A stretch of 64,000 nt of DNA from Ligula intestinalis (taxonomy: Eukaryota; Platyhelminthes; Cestoda; Diphyllobothriidea; Diphyllobothriidae). Location of the stretch: NCBI GenBank assembly GCA_036362985.1, contig JAYGXS010000001.1:36804142-36868141 (forward strand), in the 5' to 3' direction. A program made the position numbers and the translations under genes. Of the stretch, positions 44,638 through 58,109 are shown one piece after another. The number at the start of each line of letters is the position of its first letter. The stretch's first letter is position 1. The notes under the pieces were generated by a model. That model saw only the letters and a list, made by a program, of their open reading frames with translations, did not search any database and was not told the DNA's origin.

Positions 44638-44824
44638 CGTGCGATAATTAAAGTGAGAAGTACAACCAATAGGGTAGTTGGTAGAAGTTATGTGCATATA
44701 GAGCCAGTCGCTATGCAACTGCCTACGGGGCTGTAGATAGAGCCCTAAAGGAGAATGGGGTGAGCCGTTTCCATAGTGCGACCGGGAAGCGCCCTCTACC
44801 TCAGTAAGACTTTATTTTATAGTA
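44638..44824. other. Spacer between two MITEs
   Basis: No feature recognised. Confidence 0.3.
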
Positions 44825-45396
44825 CAGTGGAGCCTCGCGTGACGAGCAACCCCATCTACGAGTACTTCAGGTAACGAGCGAACCACTCGCAGAACATTTA
44901 TTTCGATTAACGCGCTTCCGTTCAGTTAAAGAATTGACAGTGCGTGTGCGTGTGTCTGTGTCTTCCGTTGAGTCTCGCTCCCAGGGACATCCTCCAACGA
45001 AGCCAAAAGCAACTAGCAATAAATGCGTTCTTTGGAAATGTATGGAAGAGCGGAGAACGTGTAAGTGAATCAGAACCCGGTCCGATTGGATTAAAATTTA
45101 GAAGAAGAGAGGGTCACTCTTGCTCGGAGGTGGATTCTCCTTCCACACCGTAACCCCTCTCCTTTTCCCCATCGTCTCTCTCGAACCAACAACTACCCTC
45201 CATAAGGTAAAGTACAACTGCAATCAGTAAAAAAATTCATAACTAATAATTGCATACAGTGCAATTAAGTTTTCCGTGATGTAACGGATAAATTTTATGT
45301 CTATTATTTTTAATGGGAAATTCTTCTCGCAAGATGAGCAAAACGTGACGAGGTCGGTGCTGGAAGGAACTAAAGTCGTTAATCGAGGCTCCACTG
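44825..45396. mobile_element. Pogo/Tigger-type MITE (572 bp)
   Basis: Tip CAGTGGAGCCTCG at 44825 and its exact 13-bp inverse at 45384-45396, with TA at both flanks (44823-44824, 45397-45398). CAGTGGA-CCTCG-(A/C)TTAACGA ends and TA duplication are the hallmarks of pogo-like elements. Its two halves match the ends of the larger decayed element at 32149-34050. No coding frame of its own. Confidence 0.83.
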
Positions 45397-48300
45397 TACT
45401 GTGGTGGGTCTAGTACTGGTTACACAAAAGCAAACGCCCACTTAAACTGAAATCTCCTGAGTAGAATATCAATGTTAGCGGAACTGGGGATGTGCAATAT
45501 GCTGTGTGGGTCAACCCTCACCGAAGCCGCGAATTTTTCACGATTGGGTCAACTGAATTATTCAAATCTGCCCAACCTCCTTAATAATATGCAATATGTT
45601 GGCCTTAGGACCGCCTAACAAGGTTACCTATTGCCTCCAAACGGCCTCACATGGCAGCGTCTTTCATCCTACAAACTTGTGTCACCTACGCTTACTGCTA
45701 TATGGTCCAAAAATATTGACAGATCAGGTAGCCATATTGCATCTGTGATTTCACGTCAGGAAGTTTTTACTCGCTAGTACACTGCGCACCACTCACACCT
45801 CGACAGCAAATGTAGACTGACGTCCAATATTAGGCTAACTTGAAATGCTTCTACATTTTTCTCAGATCTGGTACCTATTGTTGTATCGTGGAAAGGAAAA
45901 TTTACGAGAGATGCCATTCGCGTAAACAATGTGCCCCCAAAAACTAAGGTTACGAAACTGCCAGTTGATGTTCCGACGTCATAACGGGACATGTGGCCCC
46001 TACATCGCGTTACTCGGTAGATGCGCTGGAACAAAACGGGAATCAAGGTGACTCATGACATATCCTGAGCTGGCTGCGCATAGCCCGCGCGAAGACAGAT
46101 ACCGCCATACATTGGGCGAGGGCTGTTGTGCCACGTCTGGGCGTAAGCTTTCTTGCTGCATGGTAGAGTGCTCTAACTGGAAGTAAATCAGTATATTCGA
46201 AGGTCTATAGGCGAAAACTGACGTAATTATTTACCGTACTTATAGCGTCGGTACTAGCTACAAGCCCGACTCTTGAATATAATGCTTTCTCCAGAGTTAG
46301 GGATTAATTTTTTCGGAAATTAAATATGTAAAATTTCAACTGATAAGTGAAAAGTGGTAAATCAAAAACTTCGCCATTAACAACTTTTAATATGCTAGTA
46401 GGGCACTCACTGATCTGGTTACGGAACAGGTTCATCCCGCTTTGCCTCGGAGCTCATTCTCGCAGGCAGTCGCCTAACGGCTGGTAGAATATGATTGAGT
46501 GGAACTTTCTGCGTCAGTCACTACTATAATTGTCATCGCTATATGGCTGACAGATTGGGAGAGTCGACTGGTAGATGACCGAGGGGACAGAGCATGAGGT
46601 GGCCACTAAATAAGCCATCCTCGTGGCACATCAGAGCATTCCTCACTGGGAAAATTTGACTGCCGTCGACAATGTCCATCTTGTGCTCCACAGTATGCTG
46701 AGTGCAGAGCCTTTTGCGTGATTTAGTTTACAGTGGTAGTAGACTTGCACAGTTCAAGAGCGATCCCGAATTGCCAGGCCGATGAAGACCATGTTCTATT
46801 GCTCGCTTCTTCTTCTACTTCTTCTTCTTCTTCTGAACTGCTCCCTGGAGCTCTCCTGTTTGCTTCTATCAACCGTGCTTGAATCTATCACGACACGCTA
46901 AAAGCCGTCTGCCAACCGACCAGCAGACTCGGTCCTTCTTAGGTGTGAAACTAGGACGCAATGATTCCTTCGTAGTATGGCCTTGCAGCTTTTCACGCCA
47001 GTATAATTTCCATATTTGCTAGTTTAGCTCCTTCGATTGTCCATTCCACCCTAGCATCACACTTCTCGGTTTCTCGGTTTTCAACAGATTATATTTTATT
47101 GGTGTAAACTACTTTTCCGGGGTTGACTGCATAATCAGTGACGCGCACTTGTAATGAGAATACGTAATTATACATTTGTACCGTTGCGGCAGGCTACTCT
47201 CGTGTTCGCCGGCGTGCTTGCGTACGTTGGTATGCTGTCTTCCATATGCTTAGCCGGCCTGTCACTCAATGATGGCGCCCGCCCGTGCGTATGGCAGCCC
47301 GGCCTACTGAAAAGGTGGCGCCGATCAATGTGTTGTGTGTGCACGCCCTCACTTCAGCAAAGCTTGTCCAATTAGTCTCTGACATTACTTGTGATGTGGG
47401 AACCCTTGAGTTGTTGGCTCTCGCACTTCGACACCACCAGATGACCAGGCATCAGCCTTTGGCTCTGCTACGTGTGTGTCGGAGTAAATGTGCCATGGCC
47501 CTTGAAACTCTATGTGCGATCTTAACACTGGAATCAGCTGATTTTAGATCCGGTATGCACCATGTGACTCGTGTTGCAGTGGTCTCTGTAAGAGAGCTCG
47601 CACGTGACTGTAAGGGCATGTGCACTGACGAGTGTGCAGCAGACCGTCAAAGTCCAAGTACGTTAATTGACAGCGCCTATTAATCTTCAACCCCAGGAAA
47701 TAATCGGTAGGAAGCCACGTGCCACGGAGCAGACCAGCTTCTGCACTTGCACGGGTCACGGGGGCTTAATAAATTTGAATTTTCCCGCTGCTGCTGCTCA
47801 CGGCGAGCCCACCCGCACGGTCCACGAGGGACGCGTGCACCGTTCGCCAAAGTGGTTGAACCAGCCAGCTACCTCTACGCCAATTCAGTGTCGACCGTCA
47901 CCCCCCAGGGTCTAAAAATAGGTCGATTTGGGGCCAAGGCCGAACTGGTTTTGCGCACACTCCCCCGTCAAGGTTATTGGCTGCCTCTACTCACGCGCGA
48001 CGCGCGGGCACTCGATGTGATTGATGAATCACCTCGGCGGCGGCGGCGGCCAATGCCGCCACCGCGCGTTTGCATACGTTGCGCTGGCGTCACATGGGCG
48101 GACGGCCAACGGCAAAAACGGCGCATCTGCCACCCCCCAGCAGCTCCCGTGCCTGCACCAAGCCCTGTGGCGCTATGACGACAGCAGAAGCAGCAGCAGC
48201 AGACTCTCGTATCCTAAGGCTGCCCTCGCCAAGCCGGATCGTCGCGGGACGGACCTCGATAGTCGGCCCCACGGCCGCCGCCGCTGGTGGTGCGTGAATG

Positions 48301-48829
48301 CATGGAAGCAAAAAATTGGGGCAAATGCCCGATGCCAGCGGCCATTTAAGTAGCCGCTGCCGTATTCCTCGACACTACAACAAGCACAAACAAGATGTTT
48401 TGGCCCGCAGCGTTTAATAGCGTGGGAAATTTTTTGGATATCAACAAACGTTAAAAATGGCCCAATTGTGCGCCTATTTACACCCCCCGGAAGTAAACTA
48501 TTTTCTAGTAAACAGCATTTTGCACCTCAAGTCAACTTAATGAACAAAATAAACAACCTCCAATGGGTGCTAAACTCCTGACTCAAATTGTGATATTCAC
48601 ATTTCATTAGATAAACCATCTACTCTAAGTGTGCAAGCAGGTATAGGTAACAACTCTGGAGCGATTCACTGATGGAATTCTGGAAGTTGGTGCTGTCTAT
48701 CCCCTTCATTCTGAATTAATTTCCTCTGCGTCGTGGCTCTCGACGTATCCGTATTACTGCATATCGGACACGCAGAGAGACTGAACTGCAGAAATTGAAA
48801 ATCCACCTTTCCCTATAAGAGACGTACAG
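45397..48829. other. Mixed single-copy and repeat DNA, GC-rich at 47.1-48.4 kb
   Basis: No gene recognised. About 45500-45590 resembles part of the family 3 SINE leader (GATTGGGTCAACTG). 45960-46040 resembles 62310-62350. A TTC-rich run at 46806-46845 adjoins a Penelope-type boundary (GAACTGCTCCCTGGAG). The overlapping frames at 47285-48353 follow the local GC bias and have no motif; a CpG-rich promoter region is possible but unsupported. Confidence 0.35.
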
Positions 48830-49440
48830 TTTCATGTAGACCCGTTTATTCTCTATTTTAAAACAAGCGTAGACAGTAGAATTTATTGCATTTTAATCAA
48901 TTCCGCGATGTCTTTTCAGCTGCATCCCGTCGTTGTATGAGTCAGCTAACGGTTAGAAGCATACAGCAAATTGAATTCAACAGAATGTCAATGTATAACA
49001 GCACGGGTCACAGCTCAATGTAAATAATGATAAACTGAAGGGCGCTCTATTAAATCAGGCTATAGAGACAAAGGGGGGGGGGGGTTGAGGAAGTTGATGC
49101 AAACCAAGTCGTGATTAAAACTACCTGCCTAATTACCAAGGTAACCGGAGATTGAGCACGTGGTCTAGCTGCTTGCAGAGGTTGGGTTTCTCCAGTCGTA
49201 AGTAGGCTGCTCTAGTGTAGTGCCCTTCAGTTGATCAGTATTTACTCTGAACTATGACCCTTGTTGTTATACATTGACGTTCTGTGAAATGAAATCTGCT
49301 GTATACTTTTAACCGTTGTTTGACTCATGCAACAACAAGAGGCCGTTCAAAAGCCGTCGCAAAATATGTCTAAATGAATAAATCCTGCTATCTATGCCTG
49401 TTTTAAATTCGTATCGGGGAACGAATACTTCCATATGCTC
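48830..49440. mobile_element. Penelope-related fragment with inverted ends
   Basis: TTTTAAAACAAGCGTAGACA, then GTAGAATTTATT (48877 on), is inverted at 49370-49415 (AATAAATCCTGCTATCTATG, then CCTGTTTTAAA). The centre (49130-49210) matches the GIY-YIG lineage-2 piece at 30560-30620 in the same orientation. A run of 12 G lies at 49073-49084. No intact frame. Confidence 0.55.
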
Positions 49441-50480
49441 TATTCACTTGTTTGTGTCCTGGCCATGGTAAACTCGGGACTGTGTTGCATAACGCTTAAA
49501 ATAAAGTACCTCTGTATCTCAGTGGTCGAGGACGAGTTTATTTAGGTCTCCTAAGGGGCCGTCCTTTCACGTAATGCGGTAAGTTTCGTCTCCACAGCTA
49601 TCTTTCCTCAACTATTAAGCTGGAAGGGGTATTGAGAAAAATCGTTTGGGTATGATCAGTCCTTGTAACAGCGTAGTAGTTTAGAATAGAAAAAAACCTT
49701 AATTATGTTAGAGCAATCTACACTGGCAATTATGCAGTAATAAAAGAATTAACTGACCAATTAGTGCCATGGTAATTGTTTTTTGCCAAACGTCTTCCCA
49801 CACATTAAACTACAGAGAATCCAATCAAAGTACTTAGCAATTTTTCTGTCCAGAAATGCGCAAATGGATAAAAGGGGTTGGTGTTCTGGTAGCCGAGGCC
49901 TTCGGTCCTGGCAGTAAATCTCTATTCATTAGGAAGGTAGAACATTCATTAATTAGTTGCTCAGTTAAAACAGGAATTTATCAGATGGATGCCGAGGAAT
50001 AGAAAAAAACATCCAACCACTAGGGTGAATTTTAGCACAAACCTTCCTGCCAAGTTAAAAAAATGTGTGACATTACACAGGCGAACTTGGTTTACTTGGA
50101 CCGCATCGAGCCAGAAGGTTATAACCCTGTTTACCGGCTGCCTCAGTCCCCCAGAACTGAAACCGAATCAGCTGTTCTTCGTTTTGAGCCAATCAATGAA
50201 GTTCAGGGCATTGATCGAAGCCGAAAATTTATCTCGCATGCCCCATGTCCACTGTCCTATTCATACCATCCTTGATAAGTCTATCAAAATTATTGCACAG
50301 TTCATGGGTTCTTACGATTGGTCAGTTGGCATTACCCCGAGGCGTCTATGACCCATGTAGACTGATTTGACAGAATTTCTGAATAAACAGTATCAAGGAC
50401 TGCCTTCCCTCTTAGTTTAGTCCCAATTAAACCGACTGATGACCCTTAAGTAAAAGAAACGCGGTGTATGCATACGAACG
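49441..50480. other. No gene recognised
   Basis: The frames at 49989-50351 have no motif or splice support. Confidence 0.35.
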
Positions 50481-50590
50481 GATTCTGCTACTCATGTCTC
50501 TGATGACGAATCCGCGACAGATATCGAAACGTCAGGCGAATAAACATATTGTCCCAGCGATCGAGTCTTCTTCTTCTGGATTCTGTTCTT
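50481..50590 (+). repeat. Penelope-type terminal repeat piece
   Basis: Hammerhead followed by AATAAACATATTGTCCCAGC and GATCGAGTCTTCTTCTTCTG. The same sequence is found inverted at the ends of the 58340-59157 fragment. Confidence 0.65.
50494..50538 (+). ncRNA. Hammerhead ribozyme, Penelope type, intact core (45 nt)
   Basis: ATGTCT (stem I 5'), CTGATGA 50500-50506, imperfect stem II (AATCCG...), GAAAC at 50526-50530, cleavage triplet GTC, AGGCG closing stem I through two Watson-Crick and then G-U pairs. Stem III is at most AC/GT. All core bases are conserved; such minimal forms are thought to work best as dimers. Confidence 0.65.
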
Positions 50591-50837
50591 TCCTGTGTGC
50601 CTGAATGAATGGCTAAGCCAACATACCGGAATCGACTGTACTGTCCCCTTTTCCGCACGTGCCCTTAGTCCTTTCGTAGCAAACTTTCATTGGAGTACGC
50701 AAGATATGTATAGAGTTCTGGCTTTTGAGCCATAAGAGGAAACTAGATTAGAAGATGCACAAATAAAACAGAAGCGACAAATTAGGGGTCGACTGTAACA
50801 TAAATCGTAACTTTTCTTATTTTACGATTTTTATTAT

Positions 50838-50957
<120 letters not shown>

Positions 50958-51004
50958 ATAGAATTTACAGACCGCTTGGCTTCCTAAATCATCCGAAAAC
51001 GCCA

Positions 51005-51950
51005 ATGGATCTGACGCGACATGTCCACCACCACCACTACGAAGATCCGTGTGCGTCGCGCATCCGTTCGGTCAGTACTCCTCTATGCTGGGCATTGTGC
51101 GTTGAAGATGAGCGAAGACTGGATGTATTTGATCACCTTCGCCTGAGGACAATCCTTCGAGTGAAGTTTTCTGACTTCTTCTTAAATGAAACGATTCAAT
51201 GACCCCACTCCGCGGACAGCGCTCGCTTCTTGCGGCTGGCCAGAAAGTGCGTACGTACCAGCGTCTGCTTGTCCCAAGCAGGTCTGGCCAATCGACTGAC
51301 CTACACAGGGCCTCATTGTAACGAATGCCACGCTCACACACTTTGGACACTGGTCCCCTGGCAGTTGGTCGTGCACTTGTCCGACTGTCAACTTCCTCTA
51401 ACATATTCTCCACTACCTCTGTGCAGAATATACTATTTCCACCGCCTGGCGTTCCACTTCTTCTCTTTACAGGGGGAACCGAGTCTGACGATCACAGTGC
51501 GATAACAGTCCCTACTCGCTGTGACAGTATCACGAGGATATCTCAGGCCATCCAAGAAAGACGACTGAGGCTGTTTGGGCACGTCCTCCGTCGTCCACTT
51601 CACGAACTTCGTTATGTTGTCTCCCCTCCGGTGTCGCAGTCCACGTAGAGGCGTCGAAGGCTTGACGGAGCACCGTTCGTCAAGACATGGAAGTGGTTCT
51701 CAGACGTTTGGTTTTCGATCTCCGGGGCTGGAGAAGAAAATGGGTGGAGCTATCGTACTGGGTTAAGTTAACGCGTGAGATCCTTGCTAGAGCGATGACC
51801 AGGCCCGGTTCCTTGTGTGAAGGAGAAAAAGAGGGAGACCAGCATGGAAGGAATATTGTATTTGGTGCAGAGAAATTAGAGAATAGGTAGGAGGAAGTTG
51901 ATTCTCAGATGAGTGTAGTCCGGCCGCGAGAGAGTCGGTTCCGAATTGCG
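51005..51950 (+). pseudogene. RTE-type LINE, 3' coding remains
   Basis: 51072-51202 reads ALCVEDERRLDVFDHLRLRT, then ILRVKFSDFFLNETIQ, the post-polymerase region found in RTE-like proteins. It is interrupted by ~330 bases (51205-51530), then resumes as ISQAIQERRLRLFGHVLRRP and, after a frameshift, MEVVLRRLVFDLRGWRRKWV, the RRLRWFGHVLRRP and tail motifs of the same proteins. Frame changes and stops make it non-functional. The downstream 51885-51965 is shared with repeat R1. Confidence 0.7.
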
Positions 51951-53814
51951 TTAGCGCTGGAGTTGTCACAAGCGGTCAGAGCGGTTTTTGTTTGATTTAG
52001 CTTCAAGGAGGTGATTGACCAGACTGGGGAGGCAGGCGTGGGTATTTGCGCGCTTGCGCGCGCGAGGCCAGCCTTCGCGCGGAGTTTATGGCTAACCGCA
52101 GAGGCACACTAAGAGCTGCCATCACGTGACCTCATGTATGGCGTGGTATGAGAGGTCACTACAGAGCTTTTCAGATCCGCTCTCGCTAATCGTCATGTGC
52201 AGAGGGATATCGTCCGTGACGTCATTGAGGACGGCTAGAGCAGAGATGCTCACAGCGCAAGTGAGTAAGGGAGTCGTCGTAGTAGAAGTAGTACTTTACC
52301 CCCTTACAACAGGTCAAGCCGGAGTCCCGCTAGACCGGCACAAAAGCTGGACTAGGACATAACACGTGGTAAACGGGCTGCGCACCCAGAACAAATGCCC
52401 CACATCGGGCTGGGATGGTAATTCTAGGTGCATGCTCACGCCGTGTAAGTCCTATCCCCGCATCAAATGGCTGGCTGGCTTGGACAGTGGACTGGTGGCT
52501 GGGAGAGCGGTCGACGCTGGGGACTCCGACCCTTAGACACGCAGAGCATTTTTCGCATTACGACCAATCTGGCTCGCTTGCATCTATCACGGTGCGCTAA
52601 ACGCCGTGACTAGGATAACTGCGAACTAGCAGGATAACTCGCTTCTCTCAGCACAGAGCATCAGGCTCTAATGGCTCCTCAATGTGACCTCTATGACAAT
52701 ATCATCAAGTTGAGATCCGAAGCACCTCCCCAGTTCGTGTTTGTGTGAAAATTTGACCCATTGCGGGCAGACTAGGCGTGCATGTCAAGCGCACATGGAC
52801 TGTTTAGCCTAGTCAGCCATTATGCGCGATTCCCTCTCTGATCTACTTTATTCCACCTTGGTACCGATGTGGAGGGAGTGAGTATGGCAGATTGTGCGCA
52901 AACCTACTCAGCATAAACTAATCAACGCGCGAATCGCTTTATAGGTTTATAAACGGCTAGTGGAAGATCTAACGCCAACTTCTTCGAAGAAATGTAAAAG
53001 CAGGATTGGCTGGTTGGTCTAATCGCAGGCAGCCACCAAATCTAAACCAAATCAAACACGAACAAAGTAGTGGAACTTCAATTATCTACTTTTTAAATAT
53101 AAAAATGGAACAGAACATATAAAAAAGGAACATAGGAAGAGTGGAAATTAAGGAAAGGAAAGATAAAATCCTTCAAAAACGCCGTTAATGCAAGTTGTTA
53201 CTCAACACAGGAACCGTTGTTTGTGTCCTTGTGAGCTGACCATGTTGAGTCCCACATCAGTGACTTTGTAGTCAGCAAAGGACCCCTTATGCATGTATTC
53301 GTGAACTTATCTTCAACCTTAAAAATAATCATGGAAACTCGACCTTAAATCTAAGTCGTACCTTAACTGGACAGTAGGAAAATGATTTGGCATGGGAAGT
53401 CGACTGTTTCTAGCACATTTTCCCCACTTTCAACGCACTGGCCACCTTGAAACTATCACTGTGCGCCAGAAACCGACGCTTGGAAGGGTGCCAGTTGATG
53501 GGATAACTTGGACCTCACAGTCAGTCCAGTGTGTGTTTTGTGGTGATACAGAATCCTGGTGAATAGAGAGTCAGGCTACAATGGCCTCTAGTGACCTCTT
53601 ATTCTAAGCCATGCTTTGCTACCATGCCTGTGGGGCATGACCCGAGTGTCTAGATTTCTTGCCTACCAGTCCTTGCGCACTAGACGGTCAAACCTCCGAT
53701 TAGGGTCACGGACTTGGCTGGCCAACTGGCCAACCACTTTCTAAGGCCAAGTCACAAAAGGACCTTAAATTTGGTGACTGCTTATTCTCAGATACTTTAG
53801 GAGCAGGCGACCTA
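51951..53814. repeat. Interspersed repeat R3 pieces, otherwise nothing recognised
   Basis: 52455-52640 (CCCCGCATCAAATGGC, CATCTATCACGGTGCGCTAA) and 53440-53540 (AAACTATCACTGTGCGCCAG, GCCAGTTGATGGGATAA) share blocks with 57630-57850 (CCCCGCATCAACTGGC, GCCAGCTGACGGGATAA) and 46870-46915. No coding frame with a motif. Confidence 0.45.
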
Positions 53815-54125
53815 CTGCTTGTTGCAGACCTCCAGACCCGGCGACCACACCGACTGGAATGCGACTCTGGACTCCGGCCCACTCATGGCTGAAGTGCACT
53901 CGTCTGGGAATCACTTAATTGTTACTTATATTCTACTTCTTCTACACCTTGTTAAATTATTCAAAGCCCTCTGGCCTTCCATGTCTTATCATATCTACTG
54001 GTTCATTACCGTTGGGATGCGTTCATTTACTATTATCTGGCTGGACTACTTCGTATCCCACGGGACTCTTCTTTGTGTGGTCTCTGGAGCACTCCTATCT
54101 CGTGGCATCTGAGACAAGGGTGACG
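53815..54125 (-). repeat. Interspersed repeat R1, second copy
   Basis: Reverse complement of 27195-27475; see that entry. The frames 53819-54359 read through it. Confidence 0.6.
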
Positions 54126-54354
54126 GCACGCCCAAGGCAATTCCGGCCGTGCCAGCTATCGGCGCCCACTCTTGCTTCCGGTCCTCTCGACTTGATCATC
54201 ATTAAGGACTCAGATTGGAGAACAGGAGAGAGTGACGCAGATACGGTACAAGTCTACCACCCCTTAAAATTAAATCACATGAATGCCACTAACCCTGCAC
54301 CGCCAGGCTGTGGGGCACATGGTAGAACTCGTCGGAATCGACAATCGGACTGTC

Positions 54355-54379
54355 AGTAGTAGTAGTAGTAGTAGTAGTC

Positions 54380-54440
<61 letters not shown>

Positions 54441-54545
54441 AAGTAATAGTTATTATAGTAGCAGCAGCAGTATTAGTAGTAGTGGTGGTAGCAGCAGTAG
54501 TAGTAGCAGTAGTATTAGTAGTGGTAGTAGTAACAGTATTGTGTG
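54355..54545 (+). repeat. AGT microsatellite, pure then degenerate
   Basis: Pure AGT to about 54441, then AGT/AGC mixtures. Ser-rich and Thr-rich frames here (54283-54621, 54289-54582) are artefacts. Confidence 0.9.
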
Positions 54546-55174
54546 TGTTAGTTCGACCATCGCAAGCGAAGATGTCCACCATTTACTCAAGAGCAGAGAC
54601 GGTGACTGTGGTCAGGTATAGTGATAGCAGGCGTACCGCTACCTACCCCACTCTAACCCTCTCAACTGTGTTTCAACGGCAACAAGACAAGTCGAGATGG
54701 CCGCACAAAGAAAGGGCATAGGCCGCAGCCGTAAACACCGCCTAAACTTAGTATATAGTGACAGTAGACTTTGCGCCGGTACTACTGCACTGCTTATTCT
54801 CACCCACCTATAGTAGGCGTCTAGCCTGATTCTAAGAAGCCAGGCCTCGTTCTGCTAAACAACCACTATTGCTATTTCTAACGTTACTGCTAAGGTGCAT
54901 CTGAGTAATATTGACGCTGGTTAACGTCAGTGCAGGGTTCATATCCCCTCAAACCTAACAGGAAGTGTAGCATTACTGGCGCTGGCACTGGTGCCACCAC
55001 TTCTCAGCGTTGACGCTGACTGAGCCTTCAATAGGGTTCTTATACCCTTGATCTGAATAAGGAAGGTGAATCTGGGTTTAACTGTTTCGGGAAAGTACAG
55101 GCTTGGGGGCCTGAGAAAAGCTGTGCTTGCCTTAGCTTCCACACTCTCAGCTCGATCCCTCGAGCTGTACGGAA

Positions 55175-55260
55175 TAGTATTAGTAGTAATAGCAGTAGCA
55201 GTAGTGTTAGTAGCAGTATTAGTAGTAGCAGCAGTAGTATAAGTAGTAGTTGAAGAAACA
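55175..55260 (+). repeat. Degenerate AGT/AGC trinucleotide run
   Basis: Interrupted trinucleotide repeat. The Leu-rich minus frame 55040-55330 is its translation. Confidence 0.75.
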
Positions 55261-57300
55261 TCAGTATTTGCCCCAGCAATAATAAAGTTAAGTGGTATTT
55301 TAAGAGAAGGAGGATGTCTAGCACTGCCAAATATGAATATTGGTTTCGTTTTGAATATTGGTTTCGTTATCTTCGTTCCCCAAAATGGTTTTTATGGACT
55401 TCAATTAGTGTTTGACCCCTTTTTCCGCGCTTAGAAACTTTGCTAGGATGACCAGGGGAGTTCTGTCCTCATAACTGCGTTCGTTTTCTATTATTTGTGC
55501 TGTGAAAAGGCAATGCTAAGAGAGAGAGAGGGAGCGAGAGAACAGCGAAATCGTGGACAAACAATAGGCGATAAGGTGGGAACGTAACTGCGAAGTTGTG
55601 GTCTATTCAACTTTGCGGTCCACGGGCCAGCTGCCAGATACATAAAATTGTTTATCCGATAAAAAATTCAGCAATGCCCAGGTTAAAAGATGGAATTCGG
55701 CATAACTGAAGTGTGCTTATTGTTGCACGGACCAGTAATTAAAAGACCATAGTATAGTCGGCGTAATTGAGTACATTTAGGCCACAAACAATTCAACTGC
55801 CAAAATAATAAGGTTTAGTTTTAAGTATTGCAACGTTCCATAAAGTAACAATCTATGAAACTAAGGAAACTCTGTTGGCCAGTGTTTCGGATGCAAACTT
55901 GTACTCATCACCAGAAGCAACAGAAGAAAAGGGGGGCACAGGGTTAGCAATAGCTAAAGAGTACGGTCACCACGTCAACACACACACTAATCGAAGTTGA
56001 ACCAACCAAAGTATTCAAAGCCTCGAAGGATGGGTGAGTTTGACCGGTGCGAGCATATGATATTGTTAAATAAAAGAACATATGTTCACCAGAGAATGTC
56101 ACGCGGAATTGAACTGTTCGAAAGCACCATGCCACCCAAAGCTCAGGCCACTCGGCAAGCTACTCGTGAGCCTTTTTAGGTCGTACTGACAATGCCACTG
56201 GGGGAGACGAATCCGTCTATACTCGTACGTAAGGCATAAACATCGCCAAGTCGGTAAAAGTGAAGAGAAAATAATTGACTCACTCAGTTTTCGATGCGGA
56301 GCATGGATGGAGCAGCTGAGTGCCCTCAGGCCCTTCGCATCCAGGTAACAGCATCAACGGCTGACTCTCGACTCGGTGTAACAGTTACTGCCTCTGCCTT
56401 CTGGACCGATGTTACCTTCTTGTGCTGCAGTAATGGTCCTCCAGGGAGCACTGCTTCCCTAACTTTTTCTCTGGAAAATTTCCTGCTGTCGAATCATCAC
56501 ACTCCCACACACACTCTCTCTCTCTTTCTTGCGTCAGTCGACTGTCCCGCCTTCTCGACCAAGTGGCATTGGGCCCACTGACAGACAGTGGCCGCCTATG
56601 TTTGCAGCGCATAACCTGGTGTCCTCAGCGTCTGCCAGGCGAATCGCGGGGGGGGGGGGCGGTGGCGGTGGCAGCCATACCTCCCACGCATGTGAGTAGT
56701 GGACGTTCTGCCACGCGACCTCTCGTCTGCCCTGCCACAGTGTGAATCTCCTGATTAACGCAGGAGTGACGCATGCTGGGTTGAGGTGTGAGGCATCGGG
56801 TACGTGCGCGCGCGTGTATGTGTAGCGTAGGGTATGCGTGTGTGTTTGCTGGCTGGCTGGCTGGCTGGCTGCGTTGAAGAGGCCATGGAGTAACAGCGAC
56901 GGTCTGAGTGGCATATAGCACACGCATTAATCAGGCTGCGCGGCGCTACGGCAGCCCAAAACTACTACCGTGCAGGTGGGGAAGGAGAGGGGCGAGGGCA
57001 CGTCTAGGCGTAGGCCTCCAGGTTCCGTCAGGCACTGCGTCTAATCTCGGGACTGATGGCTGACGCACAGTGATGGACGACTGACGCATTGGCAGGGGAA
57101 GAGAGAGTGAGGTCGACGCAGAGGGACTCGATCCCAACGACAAATCGAAGCCGTCCTCAACATAATGAATCTGACATGCTTACGCATATCACGACGCAGT
57201 GAGTCGTAGCCTGGAGGGCGGGTAGCTGACGGTATAACTGAATTCCTTTCGGGACTAAGACGCAGATTGCAATGACCCCTTCCCAATGTAGAATTTAGGG
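55261..57300. other. No gene recognised; several simple repeats
   Basis: GA run at 55520-55540, TC run at 56515-56530, 12 G at 56648-56659, and a (CTGG)n run at 56849-56870. Frames around 56294-56927 overlap these and have no motif. Confidence 0.4.
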
Positions 57301-57509
57301 CTGAGATCGGGAACCCTTTTGACTCAGAGAGCCAAGAAAATAAATATTTGGAAATATATTCCAGTAAGAACCAGATAATATATTTTAAGATTGAATTCAA
57401 TTAAACGTGAGTATAATAAGCCTCTGGATTCAATTTTGGAGGAACCAAATCTGATGCAATTATCAAAAGAGCCACAGCTGGCTCTCGAACCATACGTTCC
57501 CGACCCCTG
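57301..57509 (-). mobile_element. hAT MITE (209 bp)
   Basis: Minus strand begins CAGGGGTCGGGAACGTATGG and AGAGCCAGCTGTGGCTCTTT, collinear with 41621-41868. The opposite tip is CTGAGATCGGGAACCC at 57301. Imperfect 8-bp duplication ATTTAGGG / AGTTACGG. Confidence 0.8.
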
Positions 57510-57529
57510 AGTTACGGCATTCACATTCC

Positions 57530-57870
57530 GAGCCGTCCGCCCCTTTTGTGTGAAAACCGGGTGGGTTGTGTGAGGTCCACGTCGTGTGTGGGGTACGCGC
57601 AGATGGCTCCTTTATCTTTATCAGACACTGTGCCTAGTCCCCGCATCAACTGGCCAACCGACTCGGACAGTAGAATAGTGCCTGTTAGAGGAAACAAAGA
57701 GTGATTTAAATCCCGGTGACCATGTTTCCACGGCATTCAGCGCATACTCCTCACTGCAAGTTACCTGAAGCGCTTATATCTAGGACGGCGTGGTAACAGT
57801 CCTGGCTTGGAGGACTGCCAGCTGACGGGATAAGTCATTTCATCTCAGAACTGACAGTTAAGCTGCAAGG
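57530..57870. repeat. Interspersed repeat R3, longest piece
   Basis: Shares ordered blocks with 52455-52640 and 53440-53540. No coding capacity. Confidence 0.45.
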
Positions 57871-58109
57871 GCTCTTCCTTCTATAACCCTTACAGTACTC
57901 TCATGCACGTGAGCTTCGAGACACCCCCATGGAAGCCTGGCACATTACGTGGGGACCAGGTCGAGTTTTGCTGTTTTGACTTTGACACTCATTGACTAAC
58001 GTTCATAGATTGCTAACGTAACTCCCTTGTCGCGCTCTGCCTTGGGACTCATCCTCCAGCCCCGCTTCAGCCACACAGTGGCTAATAGCCTAAGCAGATG
58101 AACATTGCT

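Noticed and set aside
47747..48353. Overlapping 143- and 110-codon frames in GC-rich DNA
   Set aside because: Multiple open frames at once, His/Arg/Pro-rich from GC bias, no domain, no splice or poly(A) signals.
50428..50458. CTGATGA followed by GAAAC, a possible extra hammerhead
   Set aside because: The intervening bases (CCCTTAAGTAAAA) do not form a stem II, and there is no stem I partner.
54283..54621. Poly-serine and poly-threonine frames
   Set aside because: Translations of the AGT microsatellite on both strands.
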